In this document: positions 6,775 through 14,669 of the stretch, one piece after another
Numbering within the stretch: position 1 is the first letter of the stretch
Layout of the letters: each line of letters starts with the position of its first letter
NCBI GenBank assembly: GCA_030583905.1
Contig: CP129481.1
Location: 2,196,136 to 2,260,135 of the forward strand
Direction: 5' to 3'
Origin: Anaerolineales bacterium
Lineage (GTDB): Bacteria; Chloroflexota; Anaerolineae; Anaerolineales; Villigracilaceae
DNA length: 64,000 bases
The notes under the pieces: generated by a model
Told to the model about the DNA's origin: nothing
Databases searched by the model: none
The model's input: the letters and a program-made list of their open reading frames with translations, nothing else
Made by a program: the position numbers and the translations under genes

Positions 6775-8571
6775 ATGGCAACTAAAATCATCCCACCAAC
6801 ATTCATCACCCAGTCCGAAGAGCAGTTGGACAAGTTCTACGATCCCGTCGTTGCACGCGGACTTTTGCAGTTCCTGAAACCATACGCCGGACGCATGGCG
6901 TTTGCATTGGGACTGATGGTCATTGTCACCGCCGCCGCGGTTTCGGGACCGTACTTTGTCAAACTGGCAATTGACGACGGCATTGGCGCGAACGATATGA
7001 CCGCCCTGCGGAATATCGCGCTCGCCTATCTGGTCGTCTCCATTATTCAATTGGGACTGAACTATTGGCGCGTGCGCATCATGGCGCGGGTCGGGCAGCA
7101 TATTCTGTATGACGTCCGTACGGTCATGTTCGACCATCTGCAAAAATTGTCGCTGAGTTTCTACAACCGTTACAGCGTAGGGCGCGTCATTACCCGCGTC
7201 ATCAACGATGTGGGAACTCTGCGCGAGTTCATCACCTGGGCGGTGCTGGCGATTGTCCGCAACCTGCTCGGGATCGTCGGCACCATCATCGCAATGTTGT
7301 CGTTGAATCTCGAACTGTCCCTGCTGACCTTTGCCGTCCTGCCGATCATGGTCTGGGCAACGATCATTTTCCGCAAGGTGGCGCGCAAGAACTATCGCAA
7401 GGTGCGCGCGGCGGTCTCGTGGGCGAACTCGGTGCTGGCGGAGAACGTCAACGGCGTGCGCGTGGTGCAGGCTTTCTCCCGTCAACGGCACAACCATGAG
7501 CAATTCAAAGGCTACGTCAACCGTTATTTTCTTGAGACCAGTCTCGATGCCGCCAAGGTTGCTTCGCTGTTCACGCCGGTGATCGACATCCTCGGCGCAG
7601 TAGCGACTGCACTGGTCGTGTACATCGGCGGGACGGCTGTGTTGGGCGAGTCTATTACGGCGGGCGTGCTCATCGCCTTCATACTGTACATTGACCGCTT
7701 CTTCGAACCCATCCGCGACCTGAGCCGCCGTTTCGATACGCTTCAATCCACGATGGCGGGCGGCGAGCGCATTTTGGAACTGCTCAATACGCCGGTCGAG
7801 GTTCGGGATGCGGAAGATGCCCGGGAGATGCCGCCAATTACCGGCGCGGTCCGATTCGATAACGTCTCCTTTCATTATTCCGATGACCCGACCCTTGTCC
7901 TCGATCAAATCAATTTGGATGTAAAACCCGGCGAGACGGTTGCCTTCGTCGGCGAGACGGGTGCGGGCAAGACGACCATCGTCAAACTGCTGACGCGCTT
8001 CCATGACCCAACCGACGGCTGTGTGCTCGTGGACGGCGTTGACCTGCGGACGGTGACTCAGCAATCCCTGCGCCGGCAGATGGGCATGGTCCTGCAAGAC
8101 CCGTTCCTGTTCAATGGCACGGTCAGGGAGAATATCCTGTTCGGGCGGCTGGATGCCAGCGACGATGACGTGATCGCCGCCGCGCAAGCGGTTGGCGCGC
8201 ATGATTTCATCGTGAATTTGAAGAATGGCTATGAAACATCCGTGGAGGAGGGCGGCGCGACTCTGAGCGTTGGTCAGCGGCAATTGCTCTCATTTGCGCG
8301 CGCACTGCTGGCAAATCCCCGAATTTTGATATTGGACGAAGCAACATCATCCGTTGATATGCAGACCGAGCAGATCATCCAGACGGCATTGGCGCGCTTG
8401 TTGAAAGGACGCACATCCTTTGTCATTGCGCATCGTCTCTCCACCATCACGAATGCGGATAAGATCGTTGTGATCGAAGACGGAAATATCGCCGAGCAGG
8501 GAACACATACTGAATTGCTGGCGAAGCAGGGTAAATACTTTGATCTGTACAAAACGGGATTTCAGGAGTGA
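6775..8571 (+). CDS. ABC exporter half-transporter B (catalytic-site subunit)
   Basis: 598 residues with a membrane domain (~25-345) and a nucleotide-binding domain (~365-590). The Walker A is GETGAGKTT and the Walker B is ILILDEATSSVD with the catalytic Glu at 522. The signature is LSVGQRQL (497-504) instead of LSGGQ. This altered signature would sit opposite the Asp-containing Walker B of the upstream subunit in the dimer, forming the degenerate site. The gene is 64 bp downstream of its partner, separated by a stem-loop, and is followed 9 bp later by a kinase-like ATPase gene, so the three are probably co-transcribed. Confidence 0.85.
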   Translation: MATKIIPPTFITQSEEQLDKFYDPVVARGLLQFLKPYAGRMAFALGLMVIVTAAAVSGPYFVKLAIDDGIGANDMTALRNIALAYLVVSIIQLGLNYWRVRIMARVGQHILYDVRTVMFDHLQKLSLSFYNRYSVGRVITRVINDVGTLREFITWAVLAIVRNLLGIVGTIIAMLSLNLELSLLTFAVLPIMVWATIIFRKVARKNYRKVRAAVSWANSVLAENVNGVRVVQAFSRQRHNHEQFKGYVNRYFLETSLDAAKVASLFTPVIDILGAVATALVVYIGGTAVLGESITAGVLIAFILYIDRFFEPIRDLSRRFDTLQSTMAGGERILELLNTPVEVRDAEDAREMPPITGAVRFDNVSFHYSDDPTLVLDQINLDVKPGETVAFVGETGAGKTTIVKLLTRFHDPTDGCVLVDGVDLRTVTQQSLRRQMGMVLQDPFLFNGTVRENILFGRLDASDDDVIAAAQAVGAHDFIVNLKNGYETSVEEGGATLSVGQRQLLSFARALLANPRILILDEATSSVDMQTEQIIQTALARLLKGRTSFVIAHRLSTITNADKIVVIEDGNIAEQGTHTELLAKQGKYFDLYKTGFQE

Positions 8572-8580
8572 GGAGCGAGG

Positions 8581-9276
8581 ATGACTGCTGACAGTAAATA
8601 CAACGAATACCTGTACAAGATGTCCGCGCACCTGCGCAGGGGATTAGGCGAAGTGCAGAGGAAGGTCAATGACTTGTACAAGGTCGAAGAACTTGAAGAT
8701 TACATTGACTCAAAAGATTCGCCCATCGAGCATATCCATGCCGCATTGGTGCCGTTGATGGCGCAGGTCAATGACTTTCATGACTATGCCCTGACCGTAA
8801 CTGACAGGATGGAACTACACCTTGACGAAGTGGATGTCCATGCTGTGATGGATGGCGTGTTGACCATCGCCGACCAGCTTGTGGAAGCCGGATCCGGCTT
8901 GAGATTGGAAGAGGATATCGCCGAGAATCTGCCGTCGGTGGAGGCGGACGCGGAGCGGCTCACACAGGCGTTGTTGAATTACATCCACAACGCCGTCAAA
9001 TTCACCGAGAGCGGCACGATCACCGTCCGTGTGACGCGGGAGACGCAGAACATCCTGTTCGAAGTCAGCGACACGGGTATTGGCATCCCCGAGGAAAAGC
9101 AGGAACTGGTCTTCGAGCCGTTCGAGACCATTCTGGATGACAAAACCGACCCGCGCCTGGGGTTTGGTATCGGTCTCAAGCTCGTCGAGCACATCATTGA
9201 CCTGCACGACGGCGAGACCTGGTTCGAGAGCCGCGAAGGGGCGGGAAGTTCGTTCTTTTTCACGATCCCGGTGTAA
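8581..9276 (+). CDS. Histidine-kinase-like ATPase with a degenerate H-box
   Basis: 231 residues. The C-terminal half is a clear HATPase_c domain: N-box NYIHNAVKFT, G1 DTGIGIP, F-box FEPF and G2 GFGIGL. The N-terminal helical part has KMSAHLRRGLGEV (13-25) where an active kinase has S-H-E-L-R-x-P-L. The phospho-acceptor position is Ala16, with His17 displaced by one. No input domain, transmembrane helix or partner response regulator is visible. It may be an inactive, anti-sigma-like or docking ATPase serving the adjacent exporter. The purine-rich GAGGAGCGAGG precedes the ATG. Confidence 0.7.
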   Translation: MTADSKYNEYLYKMSAHLRRGLGEVQRKVNDLYKVEELEDYIDSKDSPIEHIHAALVPLMAQVNDFHDYALTVTDRMELHLDEVDVHAVMDGVLTIADQLVEAGSGLRLEEDIAENLPSVEADAERLTQALLNYIHNAVKFTESGTITVRVTRETQNILFEVSDTGIGIPEEKQELVFEPFETILDDKTDPRLGFGIGLKLVEHIIDLHDGETWFESREGAGSSFFFTIPV

Positions 9277-9290
9277 TTCGCCCTTCCATC

Positions 9291-9728
9291 TTACGCGGCT
9301 TTCTGTTTGAACAGGTCGCGCGTCAGCAGAATGCCGCCCACACCGACCACGGCAATGGCAACCGCGTACAGCAGGATGGGGACCAGCACAAGCGCCATCA
9401 GCCAGGGCGTCGGTTCCGTCTCGCCGGAAGCCAGCCCGGTGACGATTGCCAAGCCCTGCCCGCCGAACAATAGAACGACCGCGACTGCCAAGCCCCAGCC
9501 GATCAACTTGACATGGGCGTGTTCGCGCAGCGATGCCCACAATAACAGCAGGCTGCCGAGCAAAGCGGACGGGAATAACTCCGCCGGCATGAGATAGTCG
9601 AAGCGAAAGACACCCGCCATCATCAGTGACCCGAGCCCGAGAATAAAAGGCGCCGCCACGGGGAACCAGGTCAGTACGGTTCCCACGAGCGCCAAGATTT
9701 TCGAGTACACGTTCTTATTGTTCTTCAT
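9291..9728 (-). CDS. Four-helix integral membrane protein of unknown function
   Basis: 145 residues starting MKNNKNVYSKILALVG, with about four hydrophobic helices separated by short loops. The start at 9728 is chosen because AAGGAG lies 6 nt upstream; the longer frame begins at 9788 without support. The protein resembles the many small uncharacterised polytopic proteins of this phylum and no function can be assigned. It is transcribed divergently from the next gene pair. Confidence 0.65.
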   Translation of the reverse strand: MKNNKNVYSKILALVGTVLTWFPVAAPFILGLGSLMMAGVFRFDYLMPAELFPSALLGSLLLLWASLREHAHVKLIGWGLAVAVVLLFGGQGLAIVTGLASGETEPTPWLMALVLVPILLYAVAIAVVGVGGILLTRDLFKQKAA

Positions 9729-9829
9729 GGCAGACTCCTTTTCCGATTCCATCATAGCACGCGGAATTGCAAATTTCAATGAAAACACCGTACTGGATAT
9801 AATGGACGAAAATCATCATGGGAGTTCTT

Positions 9830-10249
9830 ATGGAGATCAATTTCGTTGGGCTTGCCGCCGCGCTGGCGACGTTTTTTGGGATCTGGTGGGGGCATGTATC
9901 TGTCCGTAAGATCGAACGGGAGGTCGTGAACTTGTGGATACCAGCCACGATCGCGTTTGTATTGGGGTTGGGATTGTGGTTCGCTTCCACCCTGACCTCG
10001 AGCCTGCCTCTGTCTGCGGCGGCGGGTATCGTCGGTGTGACCTTGCTGTGGGATGCGCTTGAGATCGGCATCCGCCAGCCCAGGCGCATCAAGCGTGGAG
10101 AAGCTCCTGCCAATCCGAATAACCCTCGTCATGCAAAGATTCTCGCGGATTATCCCGAAGCGACCACTGTGGATTTGCTTGAGCGCGATCCGATCGGAAG
10201 GCAATATACTCCTCAGGAGATTGCCGCGCTGAAGGAAGGTGCAAAATGA
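9830..10249 (+). CDS. Small membrane protein, related in layout to the following DUF4491-type protein
   Basis: 139 residues beginning MEINFVGLAAALATFFGIWW. The GGGAG at 9820-9824 supports the ATG at 9830 over the ATG at 9818. Three hydrophobic helices occupy the first ~85 residues, followed by a polar tail ending PQEIAALKEGAK. The order of segments (short N-terminal helix, loop, two helices, charged tail) parallels its downstream neighbour, with which it overlaps by 4 bp (ATGA-type coupling), so the pair may derive from an old duplication. A TATAAT at 9798-9803 is a plausible promoter element. Function unknown. Confidence 0.6.
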   Translation: MEINFVGLAAALATFFGIWWGHVSVRKIEREVVNLWIPATIAFVLGLGLWFASTLTSSLPLSAAAGIVGVTLLWDALEIGIRQPRRIKRGEAPANPNNPRHAKILADYPEATTVDLLERDPIGRQYTPQEIAALKEGAK

Positions 10250-10578
10250 ATTTCTTCGGCATCTGGATCTGTTTGATTACGTTGTTCGTGATCGGAATGG
10301 GCTTTATGTGGGTGATCCGAGGGGAGCGATATTTCGGTTATCTGTGGTGGCCCTATGTGATCGGACTGGGCGCGGCGTGTGTGATCGGCGCGTTATTCGT
10401 CCCGAACGATTGGGTTTCCGCCCTGCTTGGCGCAGCGGGCGCTTCGTTGATCTGGGGCGCGACCGAACTAAAAGAACAAGCCTTGCGCGGGGAGTTGGGT
10501 TGGTATCCCTTCAATGGGAAGAAGATCGATCCACCCTTTGTGGATGCGATCAAGAAGTGGAAGGCACCGAGCTTGTAG
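10246..10578 (+). CDS. DUF4491-family membrane protein
   Basis: 110 residues with three hydrophobic segments and the family-like C-terminal pattern GASLIWGATELKEQALRGE followed by GWYPFNGKKI. DUF4491 proteins are small membrane proteins without known function. Translation is probably coupled to the upstream gene through the 4-bp overlap. It is the last core-like gene before the AT-rich Rhs island. Confidence 0.6.
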   Translation: MNFFGIWICLITLFVIGMGFMWVIRGERYFGYLWWPYVIGLGAACVIGALFVPNDWVSALLGAAGASLIWGATELKEQALRGELGWYPFNGKKIDPPFVDAIKKWKAPSL

Positions 10579-10650
10579 TATTCCAGACCTGGCGGGTTTC
10601 CGATAGATGGGCAAGTAACCCTAAGGACGATTATAGGCAGAGTTGGATGA

Positions 10651-10962
10651 ATGTCAATATGTCTGTCTGAAAAATTGACATTTACTAACTTCCTGCTTTC
10701 CCTTGATGACTACACTTTATCTGTAGTTCAAGAATTTGCATCAGAAGGCGTAACATCTGTTGCAGGAACAATTGATGAGAAATTCCTAGGGAAGATTGCC
10801 GGTTATTTAAGTTTCGCTATTGGAATAGCACAAGATCACAATACCGGAATGGTTGATAAGTTCGCGGATAGCGCTGCCTTTGTGATTTATAATGGCAAAG
10901 GTGATGTTTTGGTAACGTCTCAAACCTACATAAATAATGGGCGAGAAACAGTGGAGGGATGA
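10651..10962 (+). CDS. Unknown 103-residue protein at the head of the AT-rich island; possible orphan Rhs-tip fragment
   Basis: No recognisable family. The sequence has a moderately hydrophobic centre (KIAGYLSFAIGIAQDHNTG) and a mixed C-terminus (SQTYINNGRETVEG). Base composition is more AT-rich than the genes before it. The start codon lacks a strong ribosome-binding site, so the frame could be the 3' remnant of a longer gene. It overlaps the next small gene by ATGA, and a four-helix membrane protein follows. A remnant of a polymorphic toxin tip displaced by recombination is one reading; an independent small gene is another. Confidence 0.4.
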   Translation: MSICLSEKLTFTNFLLSLDDYTLSVVQEFASEGVTSVAGTIDEKFLGKIAGYLSFAIGIAQDHNTGMVDKFADSAAFVIYNGKGDVLVTSQTYINNGRETVEG

Positions 10963-11108
10963 TAACACTAGGTGGTGCTGGGGCATGCCGTATACACTGG
11001 GGAGGATGTGTAGCTCTAGTGGCTGGTGCTGGTTTCCTAATAAAAATTGCTAAAAATATAGGCGAGGAAAAGTTCAAGTTTCTTCAACAAATGATACTAC
11101 CACAATAA
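10959..11108 (+). CDS. 49-residue Gly-rich hydrophobic peptide, translationally coupled
   Basis: ATG at 10959 overlaps the previous stop codon (ATGA) and is preceded by GGAGG at 10953-10957, an excellent ribosome-binding site. The peptide begins MITLGGAGACRIHWGGCVAL, has one Gly/Ala-rich hydrophobic stretch and ends with a basic-polar tail (EEKFKFLQQMILPQ). A bacteriocin-like, holin-like or membrane-toxin peptide would look like this, but so would the frameshifted end of the upstream frame. The next gene encodes a membrane protein that could be its immunity partner. Confidence 0.4.
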   Translation: MITLGGAGACRIHWGGCVALVAGAGFLIKIAKNIGEEKFKFLQQMILPQ

Positions 11109-11124
11109 AAGCGAGAAAACTATT

Positions 11125-11505
11125 ATGAAATCATCAAAAATACTAATAAATGGGCTTGTAACACAGTATGCCGTAGGAGTTTGTTGGATTTTTCTTGAAT
11201 GGACAATCGAAGTAACGTCGGGATACTTTGATGCATCCGAAATATTATATAGGGTTGGAATGGCTCTTTTTCTGGTTTGGGTTATGTACTTAAACTCGAA
11301 GAAGAATAATATTAATATATTAATCTTCTTGATTTATTCAAACATACTTCTCTCAGGGGTAGGTCTCGTTTTTCTTCAAGGTGAATTACTTAATACTGCA
11401 ACTGGAAGTCTTGTTGTTACGCGAATAGCATTCGTAGCGATTGCATTTGTTGGTATAATAGCATTAATTCTTAATGCGCGTCTCAAAAATGATAGTGTTT
11501 GGTAG
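11125..11505 (+). CDS. Four-helix membrane protein, candidate immunity protein
   Basis: 126 residues with four predicted helices (around 8-28, 42-58, 63-85 and 97-118) and a charged C-terminal tail. It begins 16 bp after the 49-residue peptide gene. The 3' end is abutted by the truncated Rhs core sequence, which starts right after this stop codon. The position, directly before a new Rhs core fragment, is where immunity genes of displaced Rhs tips are expected. No family was recognised. Confidence 0.5.
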   Translation: MKSSKILINGLVTQYAVGVCWIFLEWTIEVTSGYFDASEILYRVGMALFLVWVMYLNSKKNNINILIFLIYSNILLSGVGLVFLQGELLNTATGSLVVTRIAFVAIAFVGIIALILNARLKNDSVW

Positions 11506-12649
11506 CGAACCCTTCGGCGCGCACTACGAAGTGACTAATGGAGTCGTGACCAAATATTATTATGCAGGCGCACAGAGAATAGCCATGCGACAAGATGGAG
11601 ATCTGTTCTTCATAATCGGCGACCACCTGGGCTCGGCCAGCCTTGTCACCAATGCCAATGGGACCAAAGTCTCTGAGATACGCTATCGCGCAGCATCCCT
11701 GTGGGACAAGGCGTGGGGTGAAGTCCGCTATGAGAGTGGAGCAAGCCCCACCGAATACACCTACACGGGACAATACTCCTACACCGCGGACTTCGGTCTC
11801 ATGTTTTATCGCGAAGCATCCCGTAGCGACAGCGAAGTGGATAATGCAAGGTGGTATGACCCGTCACTGGGACGCTTTGCCCAGGCGGATACGATTGTGC
11901 CGAGTGGTATACAAGGCTGGGACAGATATGCGTATGTCAATAATTCGCCGGTGATATATACAGATCCAAGCGGGCATTTTTCAGAAGAAAAACAACTCAA
12001 AAAATGGTATGGCTTAAATTGGAGAGATAAATTTTCTCCTATTATGATTTCCTTCTTACTCGAAGGGCAAATGGGAGATGTCATTCATGGCGATGGTATT
12101 TCCATTATGTTTGTTGAGGATGAAGATGGTGTCTTGTCAATATGGAACTTAGATTCAAAATCTCTTGAAGAAATATCAAATTACAATGATATTGATCCAG
12201 AAAAAGTAGCGTTATATAGACCTTCTCAGGCTGGCGATGGTCCAACGCCAACAAGTTGGGTTGGTGGGCTTGGCGAGGGAATTGGTAAACCATGGTATGG
12301 TAATCCAGTATATGAAAAAATATTTGACTTAGGCTGCAATCAATGTGCAGATGTGTATAATTTGCCAGATAGATGGTATCAAGGAGATAATCAAACTTAT
12401 GTTGATGTAGTTGGTGGACCAGTTGGTTTTCAGATGAGTATTGGAAATACGGTGGGAGTTGGTTATTCTGTATATGAACTGGCAAGACAAATAGGATCAA
12501 GGTCAATGGGCGATCCACGTTTGGGAATTGCCATTCTGGCAATATCATTAATCGACGCAATTCTGTGGGATACTGCTTACGGCATACAAGGCCCTGGTCA
12601 TATAGCACCTATACCTTTGGTGCCTCGGCCTCCAACACCTAATCCATAA
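11474..12649 (+). CDS. 5'-truncated Rhs protein: core end plus C-terminal variable tip (orphan rhs-CT module)
   Basis: 391-codon frame, but Rhs homology starts abruptly at about 11518 (HYEVTNGVVTKYYYAG). The core continues through GDHLGSASLVTN and VRYESGASPTEYTYTGQYS to the conserved core terminator region, with LGRFAQADTIVPSG and GWDRYAYVNNSP, ending in DPSGH. After about residue 165 comes a unique AT-rich tip of ~225 residues with no recognised toxin motif and a hydrophobic end. All upstream YD-repeat sequence is missing. A membrane protein follows 5 bp later, the normal place for cognate immunity. The frame probably cannot be expressed as a full Rhs protein and may serve as a recombination donor. 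Confidence 0.7.
   Translation: MRVSKMIVFGSEPFGAHYEVTNGVVTKYYYAGAQRIAMRQDGDLFFIIGDHLGSASLVTNANGTKVSEIRYRAASLWDKAWGEVRYESGASPTEYTYTGQYSYTADFGLMFYREASRSDSEVDNARWYDPSLGRFAQADTIVPSGIQGWDRYAYVNNSPVIYTDPSGHFSEEKQLKKWYGLNWRDKFSPIMISFLLEGQMGDVIHGDGISIMFVEDEDGVLSIWNLDSKSLEEISNYNDIDPEKVALYRPSQAGDGPTPTSWVGGLGEGIGKPWYGNPVYEKIFDLGCNQCADVYNLPDRWYQGDNQTYVDVVGGPVGFQMSIGNTVGVGYSVYELARQIGSRSMGDPRLGIAILAISLIDAILWDTAYGIQGPGHIAPIPLVPRPPTPNP
11761..11867 (+). repeat. Rhs-core direct repeat, copy 1
   Basis: 107-bp segment of the Rhs core that recurs without gaps at 13372-13478, with only a few substitutions. It is the best conserved part of a longer diverged repeat spanning about 11518-11867 and 13112-13478. Confidence 0.85.
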
Positions 12650-12654
12650 AGTAT

Positions 12655-13053
12655 ATGAATAAAAAATATAGCAACCCGCTTTTGTTTATGTACATAAAGT
12701 TATTGATTTCAATCATAGCTATATACTTACTCTTAAGAGAAAATACCTTGGCTACATCTTTTATGCTGATTTCTTCTCTAATTGGAGCAATTTTGAGTAT
12801 CCTTTTTGTCTTCCTGGAGAATAAATTGAGTGAATACAATTATGAAAATAGTATATTTATAGTAAGTGAAATTCCTGACTATATAGTGTGTTTTTTCCTT
12901 ATTATCGCAATTCTCCAACCCAATGAAACAAAATATGAATATATGTTTATTTTTATTGCGTTAATGCTCGCGGCTGTTTTCTCTTCTATATTTGTAGTGA
13001 TTCATTTCGTTTTCAAGAAAACCTTAATATGGAAAAAGAAATATACAAATTAA
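12655..13053 (+). CDS. Polytopic membrane protein, candidate immunity protein of the Rhs tip
   Basis: 132 residues with four hydrophobic helices (about 10-27, 33-53, 67-86 and 97-118) and a basic end (FKKTLIWKKKYTN). It lies 5 bp behind the Rhs-tip gene and shares its low GC, so it was probably acquired with the tip. Membrane immunity proteins usually pair with toxins that act at the membrane, but neither the toxin activity nor the pairing can be shown from sequence. No family was recognised. Confidence 0.55.
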   Translation: MNKKYSNPLLFMYIKLLISIIAIYLLLRENTLATSFMLISSLIGAILSILFVFLENKLSEYNYENSIFIVSEIPDYIVCFFLIIAILQPNETKYEYMFIFIALMLAAVFSSIFVVIHFVFKKTLIWKKKYTN

Positions 13054-13179
13054 TAGGAATTATTGCTATTGTAAGATTGTCTGATTTGATATGCTTCCTA
13101 TTACTTTGTTGGCCTCACTATGAAATCACGGGTAATGAAACCACAAAATACTATTGCGCTGGAAGTCAACGCATTGCGA

Positions 13180-13197
13180 TCCCGAAGGACATCGGGA
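13180..13197. repeat. 18-bp inverted repeat inserted in the Rhs pseudogene
   Basis: TCCCGAAGGACATCGGGA, with perfect 6-bp arms. It occurs where copy 1 continues straight through the codons after AGAATAGCC and puts the downstream core out of frame. Confidence 0.5.
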
Positions 13198-13346
13198 CGG
13201 TGTGAGAAAGGCTGGAGAGTTGTTCTACATCCTTGGCGACCATTTGGGTTCTACCAGCATCGTCACCGATGGCAATGAGACCGTGGTCTCCGAGATGCGC
13301 GAGGGAGAAGTCCGCTATGAGAGCGGAGCGAGTCCCACCGAATACA

Positions 13347-13365
13347 CCCTTCGGCATGCTCAGGG
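13347..13365. repeat. Short palindromic REP-like insertion in the Rhs pseudogene
   Basis: CCCTTCGGCATGCTCAGGG is the core of an extra segment of ~22-24 bp relative to copy 1, where the sequence runs directly from ACCGAATACACC to TACACGGGA. It resembles the widespread CCCTTCGAC...GCTCAGGG family of small palindromic repeats. Confidence 0.55.
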
Positions 13366-13371
13366 CAACGC

Positions 13372-13478
13372 CTACACGGGATAATACTCCTACACCGCGG
13401 ACTTCGGTCTCGTGTTTTATCGCGAAGCATCCCGTAGCGACAGCGAAGTGGATAATGCAAGGTGGTACGACCCGTCAC
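13372..13478 (+). repeat. Rhs-core direct repeat, copy 2
   Basis: Gap-free counterpart of 11761-11867 (constant offset of 1611 bp). Differences include C-to-T at the first base of the codon 13382-13384, which creates TAA. Confidence 0.85.
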
Positions 13479-13509
13479 GCCCTTGTCACCTTACCCATAG
13501 AAGGAAATC

Positions 13510-14514
13510 ATGATCAATCGTTTCGCTTTTCAATTCTTAATCATATTGGCACTGACAAGTTGCAACTCTTTTTACAAAGATCACAGCAAGCAGCTTGTCC
13601 CTGTTCCGATCTCAACCGCCGAAACCGGGGTGTATGTGGATGTTGCATGGATCAATGAAGACACGATTGCGGCAGTTGTAAAGCGTGATAATACCTTTGT
13701 TGGTAATAAAAGGTGTACCCAAGAGGATTTACTCACCCTTAATTTAAAATCAAGACAAGTGCAACTGATAGATTTAGATTTGGAAAAGGATTGCATGGGT
13801 TATATTATTAGCAACCTGCAAAAACTCCCCGATCAGAACATTGGTTATCTTTTCAGTAGTTTCGGAATTGATAGTGACAATGGTTTTGTGAGGCATTTGG
13901 AAGTGAAGGAGGGTGATTATTCCTTACTGGAGGAGTATTTGGTAACCGCGGATCAGTTCGCCTATTCTCCCACTATGAGAGAGATCATTGTTACAAGAGT
14001 AGATGGGATTGATGCGTCAAAGACTTTTCTGGTCAAGGATAATGGCGAAGAGATCGATATTTCGCCGGGGTTTGCAAGGGCAAAGTCACCTGCATGGTCT
14101 GGAGATAACATAATTGCCTTTTTTGGAACGAATACTTTCGAGAAAGAAAAAGAACCCATTATTCAGTTCTATTCCTTTGAAAAATACCTGGGCTATCCCT
14201 GGCAGTTATATATGTATGATCCCATTACTGCTGAGATACAGGAACTCCCCCTCGAAGTGGTGGATCCCGGCAAACTCAAATGGTCGCCCGACTCAAAAAC
14301 GCTTGGCTTTCGAGGATCGATCAAGGGCATTCGAGGAGTTTGGCTTGTCAGCAACCTTGACGACCCTGATAATTTGTTCATTGTCAGAATTGTAGATGCC
14401 GAAGCAACGTTTGATTTTTCACCGGATGGAGAGTCGATAGTTTTTGCTTATATAGGATTGCAAAACAAAGACAAACAGGACCAACTTTACATCGTCACTC
14501 TTCCAAGTGAATAA
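13510..14514 (+). CDS. Lipoprotein with TolB/PD40-like beta-propeller repeats
   Basis: 334 residues. A type II signal peptide ends in the lipobox LTSC (MINRFAFQFLIILALTSC), predicting a membrane-anchored lipoprotein. The rest is beta-rich with PD40/WD40-like repeats, for example LKWSPDSKTLGFRGS and FDFSPDGESIVFAY in the C-terminal third. AGAAGGAAATC precedes the ATG. The 5' end is within 32 bp of the Rhs pseudogene, so the gene sits in the same exchange-prone island. Its function is unknown; a ligand-binding or scaffold role is typical of such propellers. Confidence 0.65.
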   Translation: MINRFAFQFLIILALTSCNSFYKDHSKQLVPVPISTAETGVYVDVAWINEDTIAAVVKRDNTFVGNKRCTQEDLLTLNLKSRQVQLIDLDLEKDCMGYIISNLQKLPDQNIGYLFSSFGIDSDNGFVRHLEVKEGDYSLLEEYLVTADQFAYSPTMREIIVTRVDGIDASKTFLVKDNGEEIDISPGFARAKSPAWSGDNIIAFFGTNTFEKEKEPIIQFYSFEKYLGYPWQLYMYDPITAEIQELPLEVVDPGKLKWSPDSKTLGFRGSIKGIRGVWLVSNLDDPDNLFIVRIVDAEATFDFSPDGESIVFAYIGLQNKDKQDQLYIVTLPSE

Positions 14515-14669
14515 GATGATAATAGGTTGGTCTTCAGTTATCCTTTTAGTAACAACAAAAACCGGCAGATTGAAGTATTTCTAGTGCTGAATACGCTGAT
14601 TGGTTGGGGAGTTCAGGGGATAAAGTACACTGGAATACCGTTATGTACACAATTCCAAGGAGGTAATTA

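Larger units (their letters stand above)
13112..13490 (+). pseudogene. Decayed second Rhs-core fragment
   Basis: Begins with HYEITGNETTKYYCAGSQRI, the same point at which copy 1 begins, and continues through YILGDHLGSTSIVTDGN and VRYESGASPTEYT. It is broken three times: a frame-disrupting 18-bp inverted repeat at 13180-13197, an inserted palindromic element at 13347-13365, and a CAA-to-TAA nonsense change at 13382-13384 relative to copy 1 (11771-11773). Homology stops after DPS near 13478, before the GRF motif, and unrelated lipoprotein genes follow. Confidence 0.75.

Noticed and set aside
6739..8283. 514-codon minus-strand frame opposite exporter subunit B
   Set aside because: His/Arg/Asp-rich antisense shadow of an ABC transporter gene with all motifs intact.
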